Source of the DNA: DATJGR01 sp963787045 | GTDB taxonomy: Bacteria > Pseudomonadota > Gammaproteobacteria > Pseudomonadales > Azotimanducaceae | Direction: 5' to 3' | Assembly: GCA_963787045.1 (NCBI GenBank) | Contig: CAWBBR010000023.1 | Location: 225,261-289,260 of the forward strand | DNA: 64,000 nucleotides | In this document: positions 15,052-22,536 of the stretch, piece by piece | How positions within the stretch are numbered: position 1 is the first letter of the stretch | Layout of the letters: each line of letters opens with the position of its first letter | Made by a program: the position numbers and the translations under genes | The notes under the pieces: generated by a model | What the model was told of the DNA's origin: nothing | Databases searched by the model: none | The model's input: only the letters and a program-made list of their open reading frames with translations

Positions 15052-17496
15052 ATGGCTTCGATTCAATCTCTCGGTATCGGCTCCGGTTTGCTCACGTCCG
15101 ACCTGATCGACAAGATCATTTCGTCGGAACGCGACGCAACGGATGCGCGCATGACCGCGAAGAAAGCGGAGATCGACGCGAAGGTATCCGCGTTCGGCGC
15201 CGTCAAAAACACCATCGATGCGTTGCGGACGAAGGCGAAGGCACTCGGCGACGCATCCAGCCTCCTGATCAATACCGCGACGTCCAGCGATCCTTCGTCG
15301 GTGAGCGCGACAGCCACCAACAAAGCACAGGGCGGCGTTCACACGGTCGAAGTCACGGCGCTCGCGCGCGCACACACCATCGCGAGCAGGCGCTTCGACG
15401 ACATCACCTCCGTGGTCGGCAGCGGTACGCTCGATTTCACGTTCGGTACCACGACGTTCACCAGTGGCGGCGCTTACGACACGTTCACCGCCAACCCCGA
15501 TCGCACTACGGCGAGTGTCGTCATCGGCGACAACAACAATTCGCTGGCTGGTGTGCGCGATGCGATCAACGCAGCGGACATCGGCGTGACCGCGAACATC
15601 GTCAACGACGGGCAGGGCTATCGACTGGTGCTGGCGTCGGATCAACTCGGCGCCGCGAACAGCATGCAGGTCAATGTGACCGCTGGCACCACGCCCGGAC
15701 TCACTGCGCTCGCGTTCAATGCATCGGCGAGCACACCCGATACGAACATGACGCAGACGGTGGCGGCGGAAGACGCCGCGCTGACGATCGACGGCATTCC
15801 GATCACGCGCGACTCGAACACGGTCAGCGGCGTCGTCGACGGGCTGACTTTCAATCTGCTGTCGGTGAACGCGGGTTCCCCGGCGGTGGTGTCGGTTGCG
15901 CAAGACACCGCCGGCATTGCCGAGAAAATGCGCGCGTTCGTCGATGCATTCAACGACGTTCGGGCATTGACGGAACAATTGACTGCGTACAAACCGGACG
16001 AAAAGCAAGGCTCGCTGCTCACCGGCGACGCGGCGGTGCGCAGCATCCGGGCGCAACTGCAGCGGATCCTGTTGGCATCGGTAAACGGCGTGGGTAGCGG
16101 CTCGGTGCGCTCGTTGGTCGATGTAGGCGTGACGTCCGACCAGGACAATCAGTACTACCTGACGCTGGACGAATCGAAACTCACGGCGGCGCTCGCAAAA
16201 GACCCCGCCGGCGTTCAGGGTCTGCTCGCGTCGCAAAGCAGCGCGAGCGACAGCCTGATCGATTTCGCCGGCTTTGGCAGCAAGACGGCGGCAGGCAGTT
16301 ACGCCGTTCAGGTCACACAGCTCGCGACACACGGCGCGATTGCCGGCGCGTCGCTCGGCGCCGGCGCCTTTACACCGATCACCATCGGCGACGCGAACGA
16401 TACGTTGACCGTCACGATCGACGGCGTTACGTCCGGTGCGCTCGCGCTGACGCACGCGACGTACACGAGCGGCGCGGCAATGGCGGCGGAACTGCAGACG
16501 CAGATCAATGCCGATTCCTCGTTGAAAGATGCGGGCGTGACGGCGACCGTTTCATTCGATCCGACGGACAATCATTTCAGTGTCGCGTCCTCGCGATACG
16601 GCGCCACGTCTACCGCGTCGATCGCTGCGATCGATACCGGTACCACCGCGTCACTCGGATTCGCCGTAGCGGACGGCATCGACGGGTTGGACGTCGCTGG
16701 AACGATCAACGGCATCACGGGGGTCGGGAGCGGTCAGTTTCTGAACGTGCCGAGCGGACCGCAACCAGCATCGTCCGGGTTCTTTCGCGGCGACGTGACG
16801 GCCGCGTTCACTACGCCACTGACGCTCGATGCGACGAACAATTCGTTTTCGGTGCGCGTCGACGGCGTTGCGAGCGGCGTGATCACGCTGACCGAAGGCG
16901 CCTATGCCACCGGTGATGCGCTGGCGGCGGAGATCGAAGCGCGCATCAACGCCGATGCGGCGCTGACCAGCGGCGGCGCATCGGTGTCGGTCGATTACGA
17001 CGCGACGGCCCGACGCTTCACGATCACGTCTGCGACGAAGGGATCGACTTCGGCGGTTGCGTTCACGACCGTCGCCGCCGGCGCCGTAACGGCGCTCGGC
17101 TTTGCCGTCGGCAGCGGCACGCCGGGACGCGACGCGGCGACCGTCGCCGACGCTGCCGCGGGCGTGTCGCTGCTGATTCACGGCGGTGCACTCGGCGATC
17201 GCGGCAACGTAACGCTCGTGCGCGGCGTGATGAATCGCGTAGATCAGGCGCTCAACGACGCACTGTCGTTCGGCGGCTTGTTCGCGAACAAGCAATCGAG
17301 CCTCGATGCGCAGGCGAAGGATCTCGCGGACCAGAAGGCCGCATTCGATGCGCGCATGACGGCGTTGCAGACCCGGCTGCAGACGCAGTTTGCCGCGGCG
17401 GACGCGCTGATCTCGCAGCTCAACAGCACTTCGACGTTCCTGACCCAGCAGCTCAGCGCGCTGCCGCTCGCGAACTCGAACAAGTCGAAGTCATAG
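15052..17496 (+). CDS. fliD: Filament cap protein FliD (HAP2), enlarged
   Basis: 814 aa against the usual 440-480. The N-terminus (ASIQSLGIGSGLLTSDLIDK, then ISSERDATDARMTAKKAEID) and the C-terminal coiled coil ending in LISQLNSTSTFLTQQLSALP are standard. GDNNNSLAGVRDAINAADIG is the usual Flagellin_IN segment. The extra 300 or so residues consist of two copies of a unit at about residues 448-545 and 593-690, each with DGV.SG...LT...Y.(S/T)G.A(M/L)AAE and INADSSL/INADAAL. FliD caps the filament and promotes flagellin insertion, so the modules probably decorate the cap surface. Intact over 2.4 kb. Confidence 0.96.
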   Translation: MASIQSLGIGSGLLTSDLIDKIISSERDATDARMTAKKAEIDAKVSAFGAVKNTIDALRTKAKALGDASSLLINTATSSDPSSVSATATNKAQGGVHTVEVTALARAHTIASRRFDDITSVVGSGTLDFTFGTTTFTSGGAYDTFTANPDRTTASVVIGDNNNSLAGVRDAINAADIGVTANIVNDGQGYRLVLASDQLGAANSMQVNVTAGTTPGLTALAFNASASTPDTNMTQTVAAEDAALTIDGIPITRDSNTVSGVVDGLTFNLLSVNAGSPAVVSVAQDTAGIAEKMRAFVDAFNDVRALTEQLTAYKPDEKQGSLLTGDAAVRSIRAQLQRILLASVNGVGSGSVRSLVDVGVTSDQDNQYYLTLDESKLTAALAKDPAGVQGLLASQSSASDSLIDFAGFGSKTAAGSYAVQVTQLATHGAIAGASLGAGAFTPITIGDANDTLTVTIDGVTSGALALTHATYTSGAAMAAELQTQINADSSLKDAGVTATVSFDPTDNHFSVASSRYGATSTASIAAIDTGTTASLGFAVADGIDGLDVAGTINGITGVGSGQFLNVPSGPQPASSGFFRGDVTAAFTTPLTLDATNNSFSVRVDGVASGVITLTEGAYATGDALAAEIEARINADAALTSGGASVSVDYDATARRFTITSATKGSTSAVAFTTVAAGAVTALGFAVGSGTPGRDAATVADAAAGVSLLIHGGALGDRGNVTLVRGVMNRVDQALNDALSFGGLFANKQSSLDAQAKDLADQKAAFDARMTALQTRLQTQFAAADALISQLNSTSTFLTQQLSALPLANSNKSKS

Positions 17497-17563
17497 CAAC
17501 GTCTCAAGTTTGTCGAATTGCAGCCGTCAATCCTTACAACGAAAGCTCAACGAAGGACCGAAC

Positions 17564-17971
17564 GTGAATCACGGAGCCCAGGCGTACAGCCGTTTGAACA
17601 TTGCGACCGCCGTCGAATCGGCGAACTCACAGCAACTCGTCAAGCTGATGCTCGACGGTACGCTCGCCCGCCTGATACGCGCAAAAGGCTGTATCACTCA
17701 CCGTGACATCGAGGGGCGCAACGAAGCGCTCGATACCGCACTCGGCATCATCGGCGCACTGCAGGGCTGTCTCGACCACGAACGCGGCGGTTCGCTCGCG
17801 GCGAACCTGGACTCGCTCTACGAATACATGCAACGGCGGCTGTTTCGGGCCAACGTCGACAGCGATGTGACCGCGATCGACGAAGTGATCGATTTGGTGC
17901 GCACGCTGAAAGACGCGTGGGATGCGATCGACGAGAAAGCACCGGCTACGCAGCAGGTGCAGTTCTCGTGA
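17564..17971 (+). CDS. fliS: Flagellin export chaperone FliS
   Basis: 135 aa from GTG 17564, chosen because VNHGAQAYSRLNIATAVESA aligns with FliS N-termini and GAAGGA precedes it; the frame also runs further upstream. The FliS pattern NSQQLVKLMLDGTLARLIRA and the helix GSLAANLDSLYEYMQRRLFR are clear. FliS binds the FliC C-terminus in the cytoplasm and stops premature polymerisation. Its stop overlaps the next gene's ATG. Confidence 0.93.
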   Translation: MNHGAQAYSRLNIATAVESANSQQLVKLMLDGTLARLIRAKGCITHRDIEGRNEALDTALGIIGALQGCLDHERGGSLAANLDSLYEYMQRRLFRANVDSDVTAIDEVIDLVRTLKDAWDAIDEKAPATQQVQFS

Positions 17972-18285
17972 TGTCGGCGTATCCCGGCGTCTCTCTCGTA
18001 GCTCCTGCTCTGGTCGAACGCGTCGTGCGCGCGGTGGAAGGATTCGATCCCGATGCGCTCACCGCAGTGGACACCGACGTACGTCGGCTCGTCGCGGCGC
18101 TGGTCGCCGTTCCGGGTGCGAATGCGACGGGCGTATTGTCCGAACTTGCCGATCTGTACGGTGAGTTACGGGCGCAGTGCGAAACGCAACGCACTCATCT
18201 GCAGCAGTTGCTGGGCGAACACCACCGCACCCAAGCCGGGTTGTTAGCCTACCGATCCTCCGGCGCGACTTCGCTGAAGGCATAA
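17971..18285 (+). CDS. fliT: FliT-like small helical protein
   Basis: 104 aa from ATG 17971, overlapping the fliS stop by one base. It begins MSAYPGVSLVAPALVERVVR and ends THLQQLLGEHHRTQAGLLAY followed by RSSGATSLKA. Small, helical and charged, in the fliD-fliS-fliT position where the FliD chaperone FliT usually lies. Sequence similarity to FliT is weak by eye, so the name rests on position. Its 3' end overlaps the convergent sulfotransferase gene by 37 bases. Confidence 0.6.
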   Translation: MSAYPGVSLVAPALVERVVRAVEGFDPDALTAVDTDVRRLVAALVAVPGANATGVLSELADLYGELRAQCETQRTHLQQLLGEHHRTQAGLLAYRSSGATSLKA

Positions 18286-18941
18286 CCGAACAGTTCGATC
18301 TCGCGCGCGCACGCCGCGTCGATCAGGGCGCGCTCGGTCGGTCCGATCGCCGCCGAGTAGTGCGAGGCGGGCGCGATACCACCGCTCAACGCGATCGGCG
18401 CCGGCAGGTTCAGCAGATTGCGCACCGCTTCGAGTTCGGCCTCGAGGTGCTCGTAGCGGATCACGCGATCGACGGCAAGCGCGCCGTCGATGCTGTACAA
18501 ATCGAAGTTCGACAGCGACGCGGGCCGCGTTTCGGCGAGGAACTGCGCGAGGGTGGGGCGCGGTTTGCGGTCGCGGGTACGCTGTTCGTACAGCGCCACG
18601 GCTTTTTCCCACGGGTCGCGCTCGACGCAGAATTTGAAGTAGCTGCCCCACATCTCGCCGCCCAGCAGCGCCCGGATTTCAGCCGCACCGACGTGCTTGT
18701 CCAGGCGGGCGCGCCCGCCGCGCACCATCAGCCGCAACCAGTCGAAAGGCCGATAGCGCGTCAGCGCGATCGATCCGCTCCGGCCGCCGGCCGCTCGCGC
18801 CTGCGTCGCGTCGTTGGCCGTCGTCACGCCGGTGACGATGTCGCCGTCGCCGCAAAACTCGGCCAGGGCAGCCTCGATGCGCGCTCCGGCGGTTTTGCGC
18901 GTCGTGACGAATACGAAGCGATGACGGTGACAGACGATCAT
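18249..18941 (-). CDS. Sulfotransferase (Sulfotransfer_2-like family)
   Basis: 230 aa. The N-terminal HRFVFVTTRKTAGARIEAAL carries the PAPS 5'-phosphosulfate-binding loop (usually TRKTAGTS). FKFCVERDPWEKAVALYEQR matches the 3'-phosphate-binding strand-helix, and the rest (LSNFDLYSIDGALAVDRVIR, then RYEHLEAELEAV) has the family's order. It would transfer sulfate from PAPS to a hydroxyl or amine; the acceptor is unknown. It lies tail to tail with fliT and divergent from fleQ, inside the flagellar cluster, so a flagellar or surface-glycan target is possible but unproven. Complete, no signal peptide. Confidence 0.85.
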   Translation of the reverse strand: MIVCHRHRFVFVTTRKTAGARIEAALAEFCGDGDIVTGVTTANDATQARAAGGRSGSIALTRYRPFDWLRLMVRGGRARLDKHVGAAEIRALLGGEMWGSYFKFCVERDPWEKAVALYEQRTRDRKPRPTLAQFLAETRPASLSNFDLYSIDGALAVDRVIRYEHLEAELEAVRNLLNLPAPIALSGGIAPASHYSAAIGPTERALIDAACAREIELFGYAFSEVAPEDR

Positions 18942-19104
18942 GTGTTGCTTTGGAGGGTGGGATCGGCGCGGCGCATTATGGCACGGCGCTTCGGGATCGC
19001 GAGCCGGGAAACCGCCGCCGGAGCCGATGCCAACCGCCGGAAATTTGACCTATCGCGCTTCCGTACTTTACTTCGAACGGAACCAACAGCAGCGATGGGG
19101 CACG

Positions 19105-20451
19105 ATGAGTCGACTACGTGTGGCGGTAAGGATCGACGACGCCGAGACGGCACGACATGTCGTCGAGCGGCTCGAATTCGTCGGCGAGACGGTAGTCAGT
19201 GTGGCCGATGCGCGGCACATGCCCGGCGACATCGGCACCGTCTTTACCGACACGGCGGTGAGCGAGCTGCCGGTGCCGATCGTCCGGATCGGCGGAGAAG
19301 CCCACGATGCCGGGGTGGCGCACCTGGCGCTTCCGCTGCAGCTGAACGAACTCTTATCTGCGCTGCACGCGGCGGCGCAGTTTCGCGAGCAACAGGGCTT
19401 CGATTGGCCGCTCACCGAGAAGGAGACACTGAAGTTCGCCGATCTCGTCGGCTGCAGCGCCCGGATGAGCGCGCTGCGCGAATCGATGGGTAAGGTCGCA
19501 GGACGCGACGTCACCGTCCTGATCACCGGCGAGTCGGGCACCGGCAAAGAGATCGTCGCGCGCGCACTGCATCGTGCCTCGCATCGTTCGGACGGACCGT
19601 TCGTGCCGCTCAATTGCGGAGCGATTCCGTCGGAACTGCTCGAGAGCGAATTGTTCGGACACGAGAAAGGCGCATTCACCGGCGCGCTCACCAGCAAGCC
19701 CGGTCGATTCGAAATGGCAAACGGCGGCACGCTGTTCCTGGACGAGATCGGCGAACTGCCGATGTCGATGCAGGTGAAGCTGCTGCGCGTGCTGCAGGAG
19801 CGCTGCTTCGAGCGCGTCGGCGGCAGCACCACGATCAAGTGCAACGTCAGAATCGTTGCCGCGACGCACCGCGACCTCGAAGCGATGATCCGGGTCGGCG
19901 AGTTCCGTGAAGACCTGTTCTATCGCCTGAACGTATTTCCGATCGCCTTGCCTGCCCTGCGCGATCGCGCCGCCGACATCGCAGCGCTCGTCAGCGTACT
20001 TTCGGCCGAAGTCGAGGCACGCCAGCGCGTTTCGATTCGTTTCGACGCCGCCGCGATGGCCGCATTCGAGAGCTACGCATGGCCCGGCAACGTGCGCGAA
20101 CTCGCCAATCTCGTCGAACGCATGGCGATCGCGCACCCCGGCAGCGTCATTGGGGTCGCGAATCTGCCTGCAAAAATCAGAGTCCAAGGGACCGATTCGT
20201 CCGTTGGGGAGTCTTCGATCGAACGCATCGGCGGCGACTCGCTGATCGATCCCGACCGACCGCCGTCGCTGCCGGTAAACGGCATCGACCTGAAGGATTA
20301 CCTGAATCGACTCGAACGCAGCCTGATTCGTCAGGCGCTCGACGACACCGATTCGGTGGTAGCGCGCGCTGCCGACCGATTGCACATCCGCCGGACGACG
20401 CTGGTCGAGAAGATGCGCAAGTACGGTCTGCAACGCTCGGACGTCGCCTGA
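19105..20451 (+). CDS. fleQ: Flagellar master regulator FleQ (sigma-54 activator)
   Basis: 448 aa from ATG 19105; the frame runs upstream but MSRLRVAVRIDDAETARHVV looks like the true N-terminus. Residues 1-105 are a diverged receiver-like FleQ domain. The AAA+ domain has Walker A GESGTGKE (about 142), the sigma-54 contact loop GAFTGA (about 189), Walker B LFLDEIGEL and the arginine-finger region. The C-terminal Fis-type helix-turn-helix is VVARAADRLHIRRTTLVEKM. FleQ/FlrA proteins start the polar-flagellum cascade and in pseudomonads respond to c-di-GMP and FleN. It heads a fleQ-fleS-fleR-fliE run. Confidence 0.9.
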   Translation: MSRLRVAVRIDDAETARHVVERLEFVGETVVSVADARHMPGDIGTVFTDTAVSELPVPIVRIGGEAHDAGVAHLALPLQLNELLSALHAAAQFREQQGFDWPLTEKETLKFADLVGCSARMSALRESMGKVAGRDVTVLITGESGTGKEIVARALHRASHRSDGPFVPLNCGAIPSELLESELFGHEKGAFTGALTSKPGRFEMANGGTLFLDEIGELPMSMQVKLLRVLQERCFERVGGSTTIKCNVRIVAATHRDLEAMIRVGEFREDLFYRLNVFPIALPALRDRAADIAALVSVLSAEVEARQRVSIRFDAAAMAAFESYAWPGNVRELANLVERMAIAHPGSVIGVANLPAKIRVQGTDSSVGESSIERIGGDSLIDPDRPPSLPVNGIDLKDYLNRLERSLIRQALDDTDSVVARAADRLHIRRTTLVEKMRKYGLQRSDVA

Positions 20452-20471
20452 ACGCCAATGAGGAACGCCAG

Positions 20472-21182
20472 ATGATCGCCGCCGAATCGAACTTCAGAAC
20501 CGCTGCCAACCGGAACGATGCGATGTTCATCGTAGTGGAGGCACAAGCGGCGCTGGCGCACCAGATTCGCAATCCGCTGACGGTCGCGGGATTGTCCGTA
20601 GAACTCCTGTTGATGACGGAGAGCGGCAGCGCAGTGCGCGAGCGCCTCGAGCGCCTGCGCAGCAGTCTGCAGGCCATCGAACATCAGATCCGCAACGCGC
20701 TCGTGTTCGTGCGCGGTGAGCTGACCGAGCGGCACACGTTCGCGGTATCCGCTTTGGTCGCCGCGATGCGCGACGCCTGGTCGTCGCTGCTCGATGGACA
20801 CGCGGTAACGTGGGACGAGCGCTACTCGGCGGACGAATTCATCGACGGCGATCTTGCGACGTTGGTGGGCGCATTGACGAACCTCGTCGACAACGCGGTC
20901 GCCGTCGGCGGCAGCAACGTTGCGTTGCGCGTCGTAGTGGAGTCGTTGGACGGCACCGTGCGGATCTCGATCGGTGACAACGGTCCCGGGATGGACGCGG
21001 AGATGCTCGCGCGGGCGCGGCAACCGTTCGTGTCCGGACGGGTCGGCGGCACCGGTCTCGGTCTGTCGATCGTCGACGGCGTGACCAAAGCACATGGCGG
21101 ACGCTTCGTTCTCGAGTCGTCGGTCGGCTTGGGGACGTGCGCAACGATCGAATTACCGTTGGTGGCCGGGGCCGAGCTGTGA
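20472..21182 (+). CDS. fleS: FleS-like sensor histidine kinase, short form
   Basis: 236 aa from ATG 20472. The H-box AQAALAHQIRNPLTVAGLS places the phospho-accepting His at about residue 30. N-box NLVDNAVAVGG, G1 DNGPGMD and G2 GGTGLGLSIV follow. No membrane segment and almost no sensor region before the H-box; Pseudomonas FleS carries an N-terminal PAS domain, so this is a minimal cytoplasmic kinase. It lies between fleQ and fleR and overlaps the fleR start. The role in class III flagellar gene activation is inferred from position. Confidence 0.8.
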   Translation: MIAAESNFRTAANRNDAMFIVVEAQAALAHQIRNPLTVAGLSVELLLMTESGSAVRERLERLRSSLQAIEHQIRNALVFVRGELTERHTFAVSALVAAMRDAWSSLLDGHAVTWDERYSADEFIDGDLATLVGALTNLVDNAVAVGGSNVALRVVVESLDGTVRISIGDNGPGMDAEMLARARQPFVSGRVGGTGLGLSIVDGVTKAHGGRFVLESSVGLGTCATIELPLVAGAEL

Positions 21183-22168
21183 TCGGAAAGACGAGCGGAA
21201 ACGGCTCGATCATCGCGACCTCGGTCGCGACGCAGCGCTGCTTCAACCTGGCGGAGCGGGTCTCGCGGACGGACGTTTCGGTACTGATATCGGGCGAGAG
21301 CGGCACCGGTAAAGAAGTGGTCGCGCGGTTCATTCACGACCGGTCGGCGCGCGCCGGCGGACCGTTCGTTGCGATCAACTGCGCGGCCATTCCGGAACAG
21401 ATGCTCGAAGCGATTCTGTTCGGCCACGAAAAAGGCGCTTTCACCGGCGCGCACCAGATGCGAGAGGGCAAGTTCGAACTCGCCAACGGCGGCACGCTGT
21501 TGCTCGACGAAATCTCGGAAATGCCCGTTTCGCTGCAGGCCAAGCTGCTGCGCGTGCTTCAGGAGCGCGAACTCGAACGCGTCGGCGGAAAGCGGACGAT
21601 TGCGGTCGACGTGCGCGTCATCGCCACGACGAACCGGGATCTCAAAGCGAACATCGCGGCCGGCGCGTTCCGCGAAGACCTGTTCTATCGCCTGTCGGTG
21701 TTTCCGTTGCAACTCGAGCCGCTGCGCGAGCGGCGTCACGACATCGCGCCGCTCGCCGAACACTTTCTCGCGAAACACGGCCGGTATTGCGCCGGTGCAT
21801 TCCTGTCGCCGGCGGCGCTCGCGGCGCTGAGTACGCACGAGTGGCCCGGCAACGTACGGGAACTCGAAAACGTCATCCAACGCGCGCTGGTGCTATGGAC
21901 CGGTGAGCCGATCGAGCCGGCCGACCTCGGACTGGAACAAGCTGCCGCGCCGCGTGTCGGCGCTGGCGAACGACTCTCGCTCGACGAGCGGATGCTGAAT
22001 ACCGAAGTGGAGATCGTGGCCGAGGTGCTGCGCGACCATCGCGGCCGTCGCGACGCTACGGCCCGTGCGCTCGGAATCAGCGTGCGCACGCTTCGACACA
22101 AACTGAAACGCTGGCGCGAAATGGGCATCCACGTGAATGCGCGCATCGCGGAGGAAGCACTGACATGA
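21179..22168 (+). CDS. fleR: FleR-like sigma-54 activator lacking a receiver domain
   Basis: 329 aa from GTG 21179, which overlaps the fleS stop. The AAA+ module begins almost at the N-terminus: Walker A GESGTGKE at about 39-46, then GAFTGA, Walker B GGTLLLDEISEM and REDLFYRLSVFPLQ. The C-terminal HTH is RRDATARALGISVRTLRHKL. FleR/FlrC of other species is about 470 aa with an N-terminal receiver domain phosphorylated by FleS. Here there is no room for one between fleS and the AAA+ domain and no broken receiver in another frame. Control of its activity must differ from the phospho-receiver model. Confidence 0.85.
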   Translation: MIGKTSGNGSIIATSVATQRCFNLAERVSRTDVSVLISGESGTGKEVVARFIHDRSARAGGPFVAINCAAIPEQMLEAILFGHEKGAFTGAHQMREGKFELANGGTLLLDEISEMPVSLQAKLLRVLQERELERVGGKRTIAVDVRVIATTNRDLKANIAAGAFREDLFYRLSVFPLQLEPLRERRHDIAPLAEHFLAKHGRYCAGAFLSPAALAALSTHEWPGNVRELENVIQRALVLWTGEPIEPADLGLEQAAAPRVGAGERLSLDERMLNTEVEIVAEVLRDHRGRRDATARALGISVRTLRHKLKRWREMGIHVNARIAEEALT

Positions 22169-22527
22169 ACACGATCGAGCGACCCGACGTACAGAGCGTG
22201 CTGGCACAGATGCGTTCGATGCGCGACGCGGCGCAGGGCGCACTCGTTCGCACGATGCAGGAGCCGGATCAGCCGACGCCGGCGCAAGGAATCCAAACGG
22301 TTCCGAAGTCGGACTTCGGAGCCACGTTACGCACGGCCATCGACCAGGTGAACGCCACGCAGATGGAGGCGACGGGCCTGACGGACGCATTCGTGCGCGG
22401 CGACACCGACGACCTCGTCAAGGTGATGGTCGCCGTGCAGAAATCGAACGTGGCGTTCCAAGCCGCGACCCAGGTGCGCAACCGTCTCGTGACGGCGTAC
22501 CAGGACATCATGAACATGCCGATTTAG
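22165..22527 (+). CDS. fliE: MS-ring-rod junction protein FliE
   Basis: 120 aa. C-terminal DFGATLRTAIDQVNATQMEA, then VMVAVQKSNVAFQAATQVRN and LVTAYQDIMNMPI are the FliE signature. FliE connects the FliF ring to the rod and is the first rod-type export substrate. ATGA overlap with fleR shows translational coupling of regulator and structural genes. Size is normal. Confidence 0.95.
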   Translation: MNTIERPDVQSVLAQMRSMRDAAQGALVRTMQEPDQPTPAQGIQTVPKSDFGATLRTAIDQVNATQMEATGLTDAFVRGDTDDLVKVMVAVQKSNVAFQAATQVRNRLVTAYQDIMNMPI

Positions 22528-22536
22528 GTCTAGAAG

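Noticed and set aside
18940..19104. N-terminal extension of FleQ
   Set aside because: The frame is open but the sequence is not protein-like, and a better start with GGGG upstream is at 19105.
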